Shown here one piece after another: positions 54,325-63,847 of a DNA stretch of 64,000 nucleotides. Location: positions 310,001 to 374,000 of the forward strand of contig NZ_JAKUVC010000002.1 of NCBI RefSeq assembly GCF_026781265.1, written 5' to 3'. The translations under genes were made by a program, and so were the position numbers. Within the stretch, counting starts at the first letter, position 1. Every line of letters begins with the position of its first letter. The notes under the pieces were generated by a model. The model was not told the DNA's origin, searched no databases, and worked only from the letters and a program-made list of their open reading frames with translations. This DNA is from Streptococcus sanguinis (GTDB taxonomy: Bacteria > Bacillota > Bacilli > Lactobacillales > Streptococcaceae).

Positions 54325-55094
54325 ACGGTCTCCTCCTTCTCACGGGTGATAAAGTAATACCCAATTACCAAAGCAATGCTGAAGAGAAAGACCAAGGCTG
54401 ATAGGGCATTGATTTCCAGAGAAATCCCCTGACGAGCGCGGGAGTAAATCTCAACAGACAGAGTAGAGAAACCATTGCCTGTAACGAAGAAGGTCACAGC
54501 AAAATCATCTAGCGAATAGGTAAAAGCCATGAAGTAGCCAGCGATAATGGCTGGAGTCAGATAAGGCAGCATGATTTCTTTCAGCATTTGCAATTGGCTG
54601 GCACCTAGGTCATAGGCAGCCTTAATCATATCATCATTCATTTCCTTCAGACGTGGAAGAATCATCAGCACCACAATCGGAATGGAAAAGGCCACATGGC
54701 TAGCCAATACAGACAGGAAGCCCAGCTGGAATTTTGCAGTGGTAAAGAGAATCAGAAAACTGGCCCCAATCATGACATCCGGTGCCACCATGAGGATATT
54801 GTTGATAGACAGAAAGGCATCCTGATATTTCTTGCGAGCTTGATAGATATAGATGGCTCCAAAAGTCCCAATCAGCGTCGCAATCAATGAAGACAGGAAA
54901 GCCAGAAAGAAAGTCTGAACCAAAATCAGAATCAGCCGTGAATCCTCAAAGAGATTCTGAAAGTGGCTGAGACTGAATCCTGTAAAACGATTCATGTCTT
55001 CCCCAGCATTAAAGGCATAAGCAATCAGGTAAAAGATGGGAATGTAGAGGACCAAAAAGACAAAGGCCAGATAGAGATTTGCAATTTTTTTCAT
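54321..55094 (-). CDS. potC: Polyamine ABC transporter permease PotC
   Basis: The 257-residue permease has six hydrophobic segments and the EAA-loop motif AAYDLGASQLQMLKEIMLP. The start at 55094 is chosen for AAGGAG eight bases upstream. It overlaps potB by four bases and pairs with PotB as the membrane channel. Confidence 0.93.
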   Translation of the reverse strand: MKKIANLYLAFVFLVLYIPIFYLIAYAFNAGEDMNRFTGFSLSHFQNLFEDSRLILILVQTFFLAFLSSLIATLIGTFGAIYIYQARKKYQDAFLSINNILMVAPDVMIGASFLILFTTAKFQLGFLSVLASHVAFSIPIVVLMILPRLKEMNDDMIKAAYDLGASQLQMLKEIMLPYLTPAIIAGYFMAFTYSLDDFAVTFFVTGNGFSTLSVEIYSRARQGISLEINALSALVFLFSIALVIGYYFITREKEETV

Positions 55095-55897
55095 CGCCCT
55101 CTCCTTTCCTTGGTTGCCCACATGGTAAAGAGCATAGCAACAATCAGTACCACACCGATAGTAGAGCCCATGCCCCAGTTTTGAGTAGTCAGGAAGTGCT
55201 GCTCAATGGCAGTTCCCAGAGTAATCACTCGATTACCACCGATTAAGCGGGTCAGCATGAAGAGACTGAGACTAGGGATAAAGACTGACTGCACTCCACT
55301 TCTGACACCATTCAAGGACAAAGGGAAAACAACCCGACGGAAAGTCTCCCAGCGATTAGCTCCCAAGTCATAGCTGGCATTGATAAGATTAGGATCCAAA
55401 TCATCCAGAACGTTGAAAATGGGCAGAATCATAAAAGGCAGCTCGATGTAGCTGGCTACAAAGATAAATGAAAAGTCCGTAAAGAGAATCTGCTGCGGTC
55501 CTACTCCGATAAAAGTCAGAAATTGATTGATTGAGCCATTCTGGCCGAAAATACCAATGAAAGCATAAGCTTTGAGCAGGAGATTAATCCAGGTCGGCAG
55601 GACAATCAGCATCAGCCAGAGCTGCTTGTGCTTGAGCTGAGTCAAAAAGAAGGCGGTCGGATAGGAAATCAGCAGGGTAACAACAGTAATAATCCCTGCA
55701 TAAAGGACCGAGTTCAGACTCATCTTGAGATAGGTCCAGTTCTGCGATGTAAAGTAGGTCTGGTAATTTTCCAGCGTAAACTGGCCTTCAATGTTAAAGA
55801 AGGATTTCCAGATAATCATGACAACAGGTGCCAAGACAAAAAGGAAAATCCAGAGCAGGTAGGGCAAGAGAAAGAGATTAGAGGTTGTTTTCTTCAT
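55091..55897 (-). CDS. potB: Polyamine ABC transporter permease PotB
   Basis: The 268-residue permease has six hydrophobic segments and the EAA loop [19 protein letters not shown]. The start at 55897 has GAGGAGG nearby and overlaps the end of potA by 20 bases. It forms the channel with PotC. Confidence 0.93.
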   Translation of the reverse strand: MKKTTSNLFLLPYLLWIFLFVLAPVVMIIWKSFFNIEGQFTLENYQTYFTSQNWTYLKMSLNSVLYAGIITVVTLLISYPTAFFLTQLKHKQLWLMLIVLPTWINLLLKAYAFIGIFGQNGSINQFLTFIGVGPQQILFTDFSFIFVASYIELPFMILPIFNVLDDLDPNLINASYDLGANRWETFRRVVFPLSLNGVRSGVQSVFIPSLSLFMLTRLIGGNRVITLGTAIEQHFLTTQNWGMGSTIGVVLIVAMLFTMWATKERRGR

Positions 55898-57035
55898 CGC
55901 GTTCCTCCTCAATGGCATTGATTAGACCCGCTTCTTGCTCTTCTACTTCTACATATTCTTCGATACGGGCATCGAATTCTTCTTCAGTTTCATTGAGACG
56001 CATGATATGGATATCTTCAGGCTCGAAATGCAGACCAATTTCTTCACCAACAATGGCCTTGCGAGTCGAGTGAATCATCCATTCATTGCCCAGTTCATCA
56101 TAAGCGATAATCTCATAGTGAACGCCACGGAAAAGCTGGGTATCAACTTTAACCTGCAGCTTGCCTTCTTCTGGCAGAGTAATCCGCAAGTCCTCCGGCC
56201 GAATCACTACTTCAACAGATTCATTTGGGCGCATCCCGCCATCCACTGCTTCAAAACGCTTACCGTTAAACTCAACCAGATAGTCTTCAATCATCTTGCC
56301 TGGCAGGATGTTGGACTCGCCAATGAAGGTTGCAACAAAATGGTTAATAGGCTCGTCATAAATATCGACAGGCGTTCCCGACTGAACAATCTCGCCGTCA
56401 TTCATAACGAAAATCCAGTCGCTCATAGCCAAGGCTTCCTCTTGGTCGTGCGTGACAAAGACAAAGGTAATGCCCAGACGCTGCTGCAATTCCCGCAACT
56501 CATACTGCATGTCCGTGCGCAGCTTCAAATCCAGAGCAGACAGAGGCTCATCCAGCAAAACAACCCGCGGCTGATTAATGATTGCCCGCGCGATGGCTAC
56601 ACGCTGGCGCTGACCGCCCGACAGTTTACGAATAGAACGGCGCTCAAAGCCTTCCAGCTGAACCATTTTCAGCACTTCTGCAACCCGCTCTTGAATTTCT
56701 TTTTTATCAACCTTGCGCAGACGCAGCGGGAAGGCAACATTTTCAAAAACATTCATATGCGGAAACAGTGCATAGGACTGAAACACCGTATGGACGTCTC
56801 TTTTATTGGTGGGAATATCATTGATGCGGACACCATCAAGAAAAATATCCCCGTCTGTCGCGTCCAAAAGACCGGCAATAATGTTCAGAATCGTTGATTT
56901 TCCAGAGCCAGAAGAGCCCAGCAAAGTATAGAACTTTCCTTCTTCCAGCTCGAAATTAATATCTTTCAGAACGACAGTATTATTATCTTCAAAAACTTTT
57001 GAAACGTTTTTAAACTCGATGATTGGTTTTTTCAA
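55878..57035 (-). CDS. potA: Polyamine ABC transporter ATPase PotA, TTG start
   Basis: The 385-residue ATPase has Walker A GSSGSGKS (40-47), signature LSGGQRQR, Walker [13 protein letters not shown] and a C-terminal TOBE-like regulatory domain ending in an acidic tail. The family N-terminus [14 protein letters not shown] is reached only from a TTG at 57035. GAAGGA lies 11 bases upstream, and between them an out-of-frame ATG opens a ten-codon frame ([10 protein letters not shown]) overlapping the start. PotA drives polyamine import. A structured leader (57065-57214) precedes it. Confidence 0.93.
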   Translation of the reverse strand: MKKPIIEFKNVSKVFEDNNTVVLKDINFELEEGKFYTLLGSSGSGKSTILNIIAGLLDATDGDIFLDGVRINDIPTNKRDVHTVFQSYALFPHMNVFENVAFPLRLRKVDKKEIQERVAEVLKMVQLEGFERRSIRKLSGGQRQRVAIARAIINQPRVVLLDEPLSALDLKLRTDMQYELRELQQRLGITFVFVTHDQEEALAMSDWIFVMNDGEIVQSGTPVDIYDEPINHFVATFIGESNILPGKMIEDYLVEFNGKRFEAVDGGMRPNESVEVVIRPEDLRITLPEEGKLQVKVDTQLFRGVHYEIIAYDELGNEWMIHSTRKAIVGEEIGLHFEPEDIHIMRLNETEEEFDARIEEYVEVEEQEAGLINAIEEERDEENNL

Positions 57036-57064
57036 TTGTCATAAATTCCTTCTTTCTCGTATTA

Positions 57065-57214
57065 ACAGATTAAGGGTTCTGTCAGACCGCTGCTACCTCG
57101 TGAGGGCTGTAAAGGCCCTTTATAAATTCCGTGTCGATAGGCTTTCACCCCCTTACTAAGTTGCAGCCAGCTGCAGTTCCTGATCCAGCATACTTCTACT
57201 GGAAATCAATCTGT
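57065..57214 (-). ncRNA. Structured RNA between murB and potA (candidate cis-regulator)
   Basis: Directly after the murB stop the transcript reads ACAGAT (57214-57209), which pairs with ATCTGT (57070-57065) 139 bases later. Next to it TAAGGG (57155-57150) pairs with CCCTTA (57076-57071). Inside are hairpins TCCAG/CTGGA, TGCAG-CTGG-CTGCA (57162-57175) and GGGC/GCCC (57104-57118). The closed multi-branch layout ends about 15 bases before the potA ribosome site and has no T run, so it is not a murB terminator. I know no named element of this sequence. Confidence 0.55.
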
Positions 57215-57215
57215 C

Positions 57216-58121
57216 TTACAGAGATTCACCAATGATGCGGACTTCGCGCTCCAGAGTAATACCTGAATTTTCCCGCACCCTTTCAATCACATGAGCGATA
57301 AGATTTTCGTAATCTTGAGCCGTTCCTCTATCAACGTTAATCATAAAGCCAGCATGCTTCTCGGATACCTCTACACCGCCGATACGATGACCTTTGAGAC
57401 CTGCTTCACTAATGAGCTGACCAGCAAAGTGACCCAAAGGACGCTTGAAAACAGAGCCACAGGATGGATATTCCAAAGGCTGCTTGAGCTCCCGCAGATG
57501 GGTTAAGCGCTCCATTTCTTGACGAATAGTTCTGTGAACACCAGGCGAAAGAGCAAACTTAGCAGAAATAACAATGTCGCCTGTTTCCTGAACTAGTGAG
57601 TGACGATAGCCAAACTTCATATCTCTAACGTCCAGCGTTTTGACTTGCCCCTGAGGAGTCAGTACCTTACAAGATACCAAAACATGAGCAATCTCGCCGC
57701 CATAAGCCCCGGCGTTCATAAAGACAGCTCCGCCGACGCTACCAGGAATTCCACAGGCAAACTCAAAGCCTGTCAGACTATTCTGTAAGGCAATATGGGT
57801 AGTCTGGATCAGATTCGCACCAGCCTCTGCCTCAATCATATAGCCATCTACTGCTACATTGTTGAGCTTATCAAACATAATCACGAAACCTCGGATACCG
57901 CCATCTCGCACAATGATATTACTGGCATTTCCCAGCACCATCCAAGGAATGTCTTCTTGATTGGCAAAATTGACAATACGAGCCAGCTCATAACGATTAC
58001 GAGGGAAAACTAAGAAATCGGCTGCGCCCCCGACCTTTGTATAAGTGTATTGGCTCAAAGGCTCATTGAAGCGAATGTCGATTCCCTCTAATTCAGATTT
58101 TAATTTCTCTAGTTTTTGCAT
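57216..58121 (-). CDS. murB: UDP-N-acetylenolpyruvoylglucosamine reductase
   Basis: The 301-residue flavoenzyme has the FAD motifs [22 protein letters not shown] and [19 protein letters not shown] and the active-site serine loop [10 protein letters not shown] near the C-terminus (type IIb). It reduces UDP-GlcNAc-enolpyruvate to UDP-MurNAc for peptidoglycan. In streptococci it stands just before potABCD, probably sharing transcription with it. Confidence 0.96.
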   Translation of the reverse strand: MQKLEKLKSELEGIDIRFNEPLSQYTYTKVGGAADFLVFPRNRYELARIVNFANQEDIPWMVLGNASNIIVRDGGIRGFVIMFDKLNNVAVDGYMIEAEAGANLIQTTHIALQNSLTGFEFACGIPGSVGGAVFMNAGAYGGEIAHVLVSCKVLTPQGQVKTLDVRDMKFGYRHSLVQETGDIVISAKFALSPGVHRTIRQEMERLTHLRELKQPLEYPSCGSVFKRPLGHFAGQLISEAGLKGHRIGGVEVSEKHAGFMINVDRGTAQDYENLIAHVIERVRENSGITLEREVRIIGESL

Positions 58122-58190
58122 GATTTTCTCTCTTTTATGTAAACAAAATACACTCTATTATATCAAAAATTTATGGCATTTACGATAGAT

Positions 58191-58223
58191 TACAAAGAAA
58201 AAGCTGAGAAAGGTCAGCTTTTT
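58191..58223 (-). terminator. Terminator of the 34-codon gene
   Basis: AAAAAGCTGA, CCTTTC and TCAGCTTTTT then CTTTG, minus strand: a 10-bp perfect stem, six bases after the short gene. Confidence 0.85.
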
Positions 58224-58228
58224 CATGC

Positions 58229-58333
58229 TTATAATTGTCTAGTAGCAAATCGCTGTGTTTGAGTAGAAAGAGCATTTCTGATGGCACCGAAAGCTAACTC
58301 ACTCGCTAGAGCCTGTAATTCTAAATGGTCCAT
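58229..58333 (-). CDS. Free-standing small gene encoding a 34-residue peptide
   Basis: The ATG at 58333 is preceded by AAAGGAGG (12-base spacing) and followed by 34 codons: MDHLELQALASELAF, then GAIRNALSTQTQRF and ATRQL. A promoter (58375-58383) and a perfect terminator (58191-58223) enclose it, so it is a complete transcription unit. The N-terminal half is acidic and helix-forming; the C-terminal half carries three arginines. There is no signal peptide. No family is recognised. It could be a signalling peptide, a small regulator, or a regulatory RNA with a short frame. Confidence 0.6.
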   Translation of the reverse strand: MDHLELQALASELAFGAIRNALSTQTQRFATRQL

Positions 58334-58374
58334 AAAGTGAATTAACCTCCTTTAAGCTAGCCCTATTATAGCAC

Positions 58375-58383
58375 AGTTAGGTA
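58375..58383 (-). promoter_or_regulatory. Extended -10 promoter of the 34-codon gene
   Basis: TGCTATAAT on the minus strand, 23 bases before the AGGAGG site; a -35 box is poor. The rest of 58122-58466 (between thrB and murB) holds only this gene, its terminator and the thrB terminator; murB's own promoter was not clearly seen. Confidence 0.6.
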
Positions 58384-58433
58384 TAAAAAGATAGGGATAT
58401 CAACTCCTTCTATTGTGTAAGTTCTTAGAAAAG

Positions 58434-58460
58434 AAAAAAGAGGTTCATAGAAAACCTCTT
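58434..58460 (-). terminator. Terminator of hom-thrB
   Basis: AAGAGGTT, TTCTATG and AACCTCTT then TTTT, minus strand, 6 bases after the thrB stop. Confidence 0.85.
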
Positions 58461-58466
58461 GATGAT

Positions 58467-59333
58467 TTATTTTTCTACTCGGACACCCTCTGTGTCTACC
58501 TGAAGTCGGAAGATTTGTCCCTTGAAATTCTGTTTTTGCAGAAGCTGATAAATCTTCTCTGTCTTGTGCTTAGGCGATAAGACCATAACAGTCGGTCCCG
58601 CTCCTGAGATATAGGTTGCGTAAGAGCCATTTTTTCTGGCTAAGAACTTAATATCTGAAAATTCCTTGATCAAAGGCTGACGGTATTTTTCGTGGAACAA
58701 ATCTGACTCAATAGCTCGACCAGCGATTTTCATATCACCTTTTAAAAGAGCTGCAATCGCAACATTGGCAATGGAGCTGGCCGCCACAGCTTCCTTGTAA
58801 GAAAGACGATTCGGCAAGACCCTACGACTCTCGATTGTCCGAAGCTCATAGTCTGGGATATAGGCAATGAAGTCGGCTTCTGGAAAATCCGCCACCACAG
58901 CCGATACCTGATTTCTAGACGAGCTAGATACGACCAAATTGCCATAAATAGCCGGCGCAACATTGTCAGGATGGCCTTCAATCTTTGTAGCGATTTTTAG
59001 CTTCTGATAATCCGACAAATTAAGGTGAGCCAGCTGGTTTGCCAATTCAATCCCAGCTACAATGACCGAGCTAGAAGACCCAAGTCCACGAGCCAATGGA
59101 ATATCACTGGTCATTTTCAAACGGCGTGGCTGAATATCTGGTGCCAACTGCAGGGCAATCTTAACCAATAGATTGCGCCGATCCTTAGGAATTCGAGGAT
59201 TGAGATCATGCTCAATCACCCACTCCTGGCTTTCTTCCAAGACTTCAATTTTCAGATATTTTGACAGGGCTATCCCAACGGAGTCAAAGCCAGGACCGAT
59301 ATTGGCACTGGTCGCTGGTACAATAATTTTCAT
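58467..59333 (-). CDS. thrB: Homoserine kinase
   Basis: The 288-residue GHMP kinase has [15 protein letters not shown] at the N-terminus and the ATP loop [16 protein letters not shown] (about 84-99). It phosphorylates homoserine for threonine synthesis. It lies one base after hom and the pair has a common terminator. Confidence 0.95.
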   Translation of the reverse strand: MKIIVPATSANIGPGFDSVGIALSKYLKIEVLEESQEWVIEHDLNPRIPKDRRNLLVKIALQLAPDIQPRRLKMTSDIPLARGLGSSSSVIVAGIELANQLAHLNLSDYQKLKIATKIEGHPDNVAPAIYGNLVVSSSSRNQVSAVVADFPEADFIAYIPDYELRTIESRRVLPNRLSYKEAVAASSIANVAIAALLKGDMKIAGRAIESDLFHEKYRQPLIKEFSDIKFLARKNGSYATYISGAGPTVMVLSPKHKTEKIYQLLQKQNFKGQIFRLQVDTEGVRVEK

Positions 59334-59334
59334 C

Positions 59335-60621
59335 TTAATCTCCTAATACTTTGAAGGTATTGAGCAAGTCAAACTCAGCAACTTCTTTGAGCTTAGCAGT
59401 GACATTTTCCAGCTGTGTCTTGCTGACCGCATGGGTAATAATCACCACGCGAGCCTTCTCACCATCTGTACCTTCCTGCAGAATCTGTTTAAAGGAAACA
59501 TCCTCAGCATTGAAAATCTCAGCTAAATGCAGAACTTGACCTTTAGAGTCAGGTGCCAAGATAGAGAAGTAATAGCTGCTCTTCACATCTTCTGGCTTAG
59601 CTAGCACAAGCTCACGACTAAATTCATTAAAGGCCTTGCCAACTGTTCCCTCATTCAAACGTCGGCTGATACGAACAATATCTGCCACAATACTAGTTGC
59701 AGTTGGTTTTTGCCCAGCTCCCGGTCCGTAGTACATGGATTCTCCAATACCGATGGACTCGACAAAGACAGCGTTCATTACCCCATTGACACTAGCCAGC
59801 GGATGAGATTTTGGCAGAAATGTTGGAGCTACTTCTGCTGCAATACCTGATGCTGTTTCTTCGATAGAACCTACCAGCTTGACTACATAGCCCAAATCTT
59901 GAGCAACAGCCACATCTTCTGGTGTGATATGACGAATTCCCTGATGACCCACATCTTCAAATTTAACATTCATACCAAAAGCGAACTGGCTGAGAATGAC
60001 CATTTTATAAGCGGCATCAATACCGTCAACATCATTTGTTGGGTCGCTTTCAGCAAAGCCAAGACGCTGTGCTTCAGCAAGAGCATCTTCATAAGACCAC
60101 CCCTCTTCTACCATCTTGGTCATCATAAAGTTAGAGGTTCCATTAACCACACCTAGGATACGGGTGATTTTGTCAGAAGCTAGTGAATTAACCAAGGTAC
60201 GCAGGATTGGAATTCCGCCAGCAACAGCTGCTTCATAGTAGAGAGCCACATTTTGCTTTTGAGCGATTTCCAGCAACTCTGCTCCGTGAACAGCAAGCAA
60301 ATCCTTATTGGCCGTTACCACATGTTTGCCAGCTTCAAGAGCACGAGTAATGAAAGTTTTTGCAGGCTCAATCCGCCCCATCAATTCTACAACGATGGTA
60401 ATCTCAGAATCGTTCAGGATTTCTTCAACATTTGTGACAAAATTAAAGACATTTCCAGCTGCTAAAAGACGCTCTTTTTCAGCATCATCTTTGACCAAAA
60501 CTTTAGCAACCTCAATCTCTGAATGAGCTGCTTGAACGATTTTTTCTCCATTTTCCTTCAGCAAAAAAGGCACACCGCTGGCCACTGTTCCAAAACCAAG
60601 TAAAGCTATTTTAATAGACAT
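59335..60621 (-). CDS. hom: Homoserine dehydrogenase
   Basis: The 428-residue product has the NAD(P) motif [10 protein letters not shown], the family signature around [13 protein letters not shown] and [14 protein letters not shown], and a C-terminal ACT domain (about 345-428) for threonine feedback. It makes homoserine for threonine and methionine. It is divergent from the deacetylase gene with an extended TATAAT (60656-60661, TGT) upstream. Confidence 0.96.
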   Translation of the reverse strand: MSIKIALLGFGTVASGVPFLLKENGEKIVQAAHSEIEVAKVLVKDDAEKERLLAAGNVFNFVTNVEEILNDSEITIVVELMGRIEPAKTFITRALEAGKHVVTANKDLLAVHGAELLEIAQKQNVALYYEAAVAGGIPILRTLVNSLASDKITRILGVVNGTSNFMMTKMVEEGWSYEDALAEAQRLGFAESDPTNDVDGIDAAYKMVILSQFAFGMNVKFEDVGHQGIRHITPEDVAVAQDLGYVVKLVGSIEETASGIAAEVAPTFLPKSHPLASVNGVMNAVFVESIGIGESMYYGPGAGQKPTATSIVADIVRISRRLNEGTVGKAFNEFSRELVLAKPEDVKSSYYFSILAPDSKGQVLHLAEIFNAEDVSFKQILQEGTDGEKARVVIITHAVSKTQLENVTAKLKEVAEFDLLNTFKVLGD

Positions 60622-60761
60622 GAAGCACTCCTTGAAAATTTCTTGTATAAAAAATATTATAACAAAATTATAAAAAAATGCCTACAAAACTACTTCTTTA
60701 TTTGTTATAATAGATGTAAATTTCCGCAAGGAATTGTAATTTTTTTTAAAAAGGAGATATT
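60622..60761. promoter_or_regulatory. Divergent promoter region hom / deacetylase
   Basis: Minus strand: TGTTATAAT at 60656-60664 for hom. Plus strand: TGTTATAAT at 60703-60711 for the deacetylase, followed by AAAGGAG before its ATG. Both are extended -10 promoters with weak -35 boxes in a very AT-rich stretch. Confidence 0.65.
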
Positions 60762-61727
60762 ATGACAGGAAAACACCGAGGAAATCGCATGCAGCAGCGC
60801 AAAGCTAGAAAAAGAGCTATTTTGCTTTCTTTAACGAGTTTATTACTTTTTCTTGTCTTGATTGTAGGTGGCTTTTCTTTACTAGCCAAGCTGCAAAACT
60901 CGCACAACCAAAAAGAAGCTAATAACGTGTCAACGAACCAAGTCAATACTTCATCTAAAACTTCGTCAGCACCGACTCGGGATAAAAAGACGACTTCGGA
61001 TGACAACAGTAAGGACAAGATTAAATGGGTTAAGCAAGACCAGCCAGTCCAAGTTCCTATTTTGATGTATCATGCCATTCACGTCATGGATCCATCAGAA
61101 GCAGCTAATGCCGGTTTGATTGTAGATCCAGCCACATTTGAAAGTCATCTAAAAGCTTTGAAAGATGCAGGCTACTACCCTCTGACACCAGCTGAAGCAT
61201 ACAAAGTCCTGACGGAGAATGTCCTGCCAGAAAACAAAAAAGTCGTCTGGCTGACCTTCGATGATAGTTTAAAGGATTTCTACACTAATGCCTTTCCACT
61301 TCTCCAGAAATATAACATGAAAGCAACCAATAATGTCATTACTGGATTTGTTGAAGCCGGTCGTGAAGATATGCTGACACTGGATGAGATAAAGGAAATG
61401 AAGGACAAAGGCATGTCTTTTGAAGACCATACCGTCAACCATCCCGACCTCTCAGCAACGACAGAAGACCAACAAAAAATTGAGTTAAAAGACTCCAAGT
61501 CTTACTTAGATAAAAATCTGTCTCAAACCACAACCACCGTTGCCTATCCATCTGGACGATACAGTGATGCAACCTTGCAGATTGCTGAAAGGCTTGGCTA
61601 CAAGATCGGACTGACAACCAATAACGGACTAGCCTCCCTATCCAATGGCTTACTCTCACTCAATCGCGTTCGTGTTAACCCGACCACCACTGCAGAAGAC
61701 CTGCTAAATGAAATCGCAACAAACTAA
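60762..61727 (+). CDS. Membrane-anchored polysaccharide deacetylase
   Basis: The 321-residue protein has a basic N-terminus, one membrane helix (about 20-42), a Lys/Ser/Thr-rich linker and a NodB-type deacetylase domain (about 95-321). Seen motifs: VPILMYHAI, WLTFDDS with the catalytic and metal aspartates (about 163-169), DHTVNHPDLS with two metal histidines (about 221-230) and VAYPSGRYS. The motifs are closer to the IcaB/PgaB-like group than to PgdA. The target (peptidoglycan, wall polysaccharide or PNAG-like polymer) is undecided. Confidence 0.86.
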   Translation: MTGKHRGNRMQQRKARKRAILLSLTSLLLFLVLIVGGFSLLAKLQNSHNQKEANNVSTNQVNTSSKTSSAPTRDKKTTSDDNSKDKIKWVKQDQPVQVPILMYHAIHVMDPSEAANAGLIVDPATFESHLKALKDAGYYPLTPAEAYKVLTENVLPENKKVVWLTFDDSLKDFYTNAFPLLQKYNMKATNNVITGFVEAGREDMLTLDEIKEMKDKGMSFEDHTVNHPDLSATTEDQQKIELKDSKSYLDKNLSQTTTTVAYPSGRYSDATLQIAERLGYKIGLTTNNGLASLSNGLLSLNRVRVNPTTTAEDLLNEIATN

Positions 61728-61731
61728 TCTT

Positions 61732-61765
61732 AAAAAGCCCGCTTCAGACGAAGCAGGCTTTTTCA
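61732..61765 (+). terminator. Terminator of the deacetylase gene
   Basis: AAAAAGCCCGCTTC and GAAGCAGGCTTTTT pair around AGAC, six bases after the stop. Confidence 0.85.
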
Positions 61766-61795
61766 ATCCCTATGATTATAACTTCTTTCAATCAC

Positions 61796-61826
61796 CAAAA
61801 AAACACCAGTTCCAAAGGACTGGTGT
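61796..61826 (-). terminator. Terminator of the nucleoside transporter operon
   Basis: ACACCAGT with inner C-TTTGG-A and ACTGGTGT then TTTTTTT, minus strand. Confidence 0.85.
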
Positions 61827-61832
61827 AAAGAT

Positions 61833-62789
61833 TTATTTAGACTTGATATAGTTGATACCATCCGCTTTTGGAGCAACTGATTTACCAAAGAAAGCGGCTA
61901 AAACGATGATTGTCAAAGCATAAGGCGCAATACGAAGATAAACCGCAGGTATATGAGCAAGGAAAGGAATCTGAGTAGAAACAACAGCTAGGGCTTGGGA
62001 AAGTCCAAAGAAAAGACTTGAAAGCATAGCACCTATTGGATTCCATTTACCAAAAATCATAGCAGCTAAAGCGATAAATCCAGGGCCAACAATCGTCGTA
62101 GCAGAGAAATTAACCGAAGCAGATTGAGCATACAAAGCTCCACCTATTCCTCCCAAAAATCCTGAAATCAACACTCCGTAGTAACGCATAAGATAAACGT
62201 TAATCCCTAATGTATCAGCAGCTTGAGGATGTTCACCTACTGAGCGTAAGCGAAGCCCAAATTTCGTATTAAACATGATGAACCAAGCTAAAAATGAGAA
62301 TCCAACAGCTATGTAACCCATCAAGCTAGTATTTTTAAAGAAAATATCTCCAATAACAGGAATATTAGACAAAATCGGAAAATCAAATTTACCAAAAGAT
62401 AAATCAATATTATTAGTTTGTCCTTTTCCATAAATAGCCTTCACAAGAAAGACGGCTAAAGCTGGCGCCAGCAAGTTCAGTACAGTACCACTAACAACAT
62501 GATCAGCACGAAAATTAATAGTTGCTACTGCATGAATCGCAGAAAAAATGAGACCAACTAAACCACCTGCGAGAAGAGAAAGCCAAATAGTCATTCCTCC
62601 TAAGCTTTCAGCGAAAGTCAGGTTAAAAACAACTCCTGTAAAAGCTCCCATGACCATGATGCCTTCCAAGCCAACGTTAACAACACCAGCATGCTCAGAG
62701 TAAGCACCTCCAATACTGGTGAAAATGAGAGGAGCGGCATAGACCAGCATATTTGATACAAGTATTGTTAGAATAGCAACAATATTCAT
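61833..62789 (-). CDS. ABC transporter permease, BMP-type nucleoside uptake (second permease)
   Basis: The 318-residue membrane protein has about nine hydrophobic segments and the branched-chain/BMP permease signature GGAYSEHAGVVNVGLEGIMV near the N-terminus and LGINVYLMRYYGVLISGFL. With its neighbour it forms the channel of an RnsD/NupQ-like guanosine/uridine importer. It is two bases after the other permease gene. Confidence 0.88.
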   Translation of the reverse strand: MNIVAILTILVSNMLVYAAPLIFTSIGGAYSEHAGVVNVGLEGIMVMGAFTGVVFNLTFAESLGGMTIWLSLLAGGLVGLIFSAIHAVATINFRADHVVSGTVLNLLAPALAVFLVKAIYGKGQTNNIDLSFGKFDFPILSNIPVIGDIFFKNTSLMGYIAVGFSFLAWFIMFNTKFGLRLRSVGEHPQAADTLGINVYLMRYYGVLISGFLGGIGGALYAQSASVNFSATTIVGPGFIALAAMIFGKWNPIGAMLSSLFFGLSQALAVVSTQIPFLAHIPAVYLRIAPYALTIIVLAAFFGKSVAPKADGINYIKSK

Positions 62790-62791
62790 CT

Positions 62792-63847
62792 TTACTCTAC
62801 TCCTTTCATTCGTTTTTTCGGTTTGATATATTTTTCAATAATGTAGTGAGCACTTACAAAGAAGATAATAGAAGCTGTTACAATATTGACAAGTTCTGGA
62901 GGAATAGTAGCCGTTGTCATACCAGGCGCACCAGTTTGCAATGTTCCAAGTAGAAACGCAGCAAAAATGATTCCGATAGGAGAGTTGCTAGCAAGAAGAG
63001 CAACTGCCATACCATTAAATCCAACAGCCAGAGATCCTGCTTGAACATAAACGTTCTGGAAAGTACCTATACCCTCAACTGCTCCTCCAATACCACAAAG
63101 AGCTCCAGAAATCACCATTGAAAGAATAATAGTACGTTTCGCCGACATCCCTGCATAATCTGAAGCATTTGGATTGAGACCTACTGAGCGAATTTCGAAT
63201 CCGAGTGTGGTTTTCTTTATGATAAACCAAATTACAGCGACAGCAATCAAAGCAATGAAAATTCCAATATTCATACGTGACTTAGTAAGCTCTGTAAGAA
63301 AGTCTAGACGATAGCTAGCGTTTGCCGAAACAGGAATACTTGATTCGGAATCAACCATTAGTTTTTTAGGAAAATTCCGAATAATTTCATTTCCAGCAAA
63401 AAGAACAATATAGTTCATCATAATGGTAACAATAACTTCGCTTGTACCTAAAAATGCTCTTAACAAACCCGGAATTAAACCGATTAAACCACCGGCAACT
63501 GCTGCTACAAGGACAGTCAGCGGTAACATTGCAAAACGAGGAATGGTTGGAAAAGATAGGGCAAACCAAACAGCTGCAATCCAACCTGCCAAAGCTTGAC
63601 CAGGTAAACCTACATTGAAAAAACCAGCACGGCTAGCCACTGCAAACCCAAGAGCAATCAAAATTAGAGGCCCCATGGTTCGGAAAATTTCTCCAATATT
63701 TTTAATGGAACCAAAAGCTGTTTTGAACAACTCTTCATAACCCCACAAGGCATCATAACCAAAAATCCACATGATGATGGCGCCAAGTAAGATTCCTAAA
63801 AGAACTGAAATAAAAGGAATAGCAATTTGCTGTGTTTTTTTATCCAT
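62792..63847 (-). CDS. ABC transporter permease, BMP-type nucleoside uptake (first permease)
   Basis: The 351-residue membrane protein has about nine hydrophobic segments and the motif SRAGFFNVGLPGQALAGW, plus SVGLNPNASDYAGMSAKR. The start at 63847 is chosen because AAGGAGGG lies six bases upstream, inside the end of the ATPase gene, overlapping it by eight bases. Confidence 0.88.
   Translation of the reverse strand: MDKKTQQIAIPFISVLLGILLGAIIMWIFGYDALWGYEELFKTAFGSIKNIGEIFRTMGPLILIALGFAVASRAGFFNVGLPGQALAGWIAAVWFALSFPTIPRFAMLPLTVLVAAVAGGLIGLIPGLLRAFLGTSEVIVTIMMNYIVLFAGNEIIRNFPKKLMVDSESSIPVSANASYRLDFLTELTKSRMNIGIFIALIAVAVIWFIIKKTTLGFEIRSVGLNPNASDYAGMSAKRTIILSMVISGALCGIGGAVEGIGTFQNVYVQAGSLAVGFNGMAVALLASNSPIGIIFAAFLLGTLQTGAPGMTTATIPPELVNIVTASIIFFVSAHYIIEKYIKPKKRMKGVE

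Noticed and set aside
55935..56897. 320-codon open frame on the plus strand
   Set aside because: Exactly antisense to potA, whose domain motifs are clear; the frame has no ribosome site and no recognisable domain.
57070..57157. GTG-started 28-codon frame inside the murB-potA leader
   Set aside because: The GTG directly abuts AAGGGG with no spacing; RNA structure explains the sequence better, though the frame is worth testing for conservation.
57065..57214. T-box riboswitch or murB terminator
   Set aside because: No T-box AGGGTGGNACCGCG motif and no T run after the helices.
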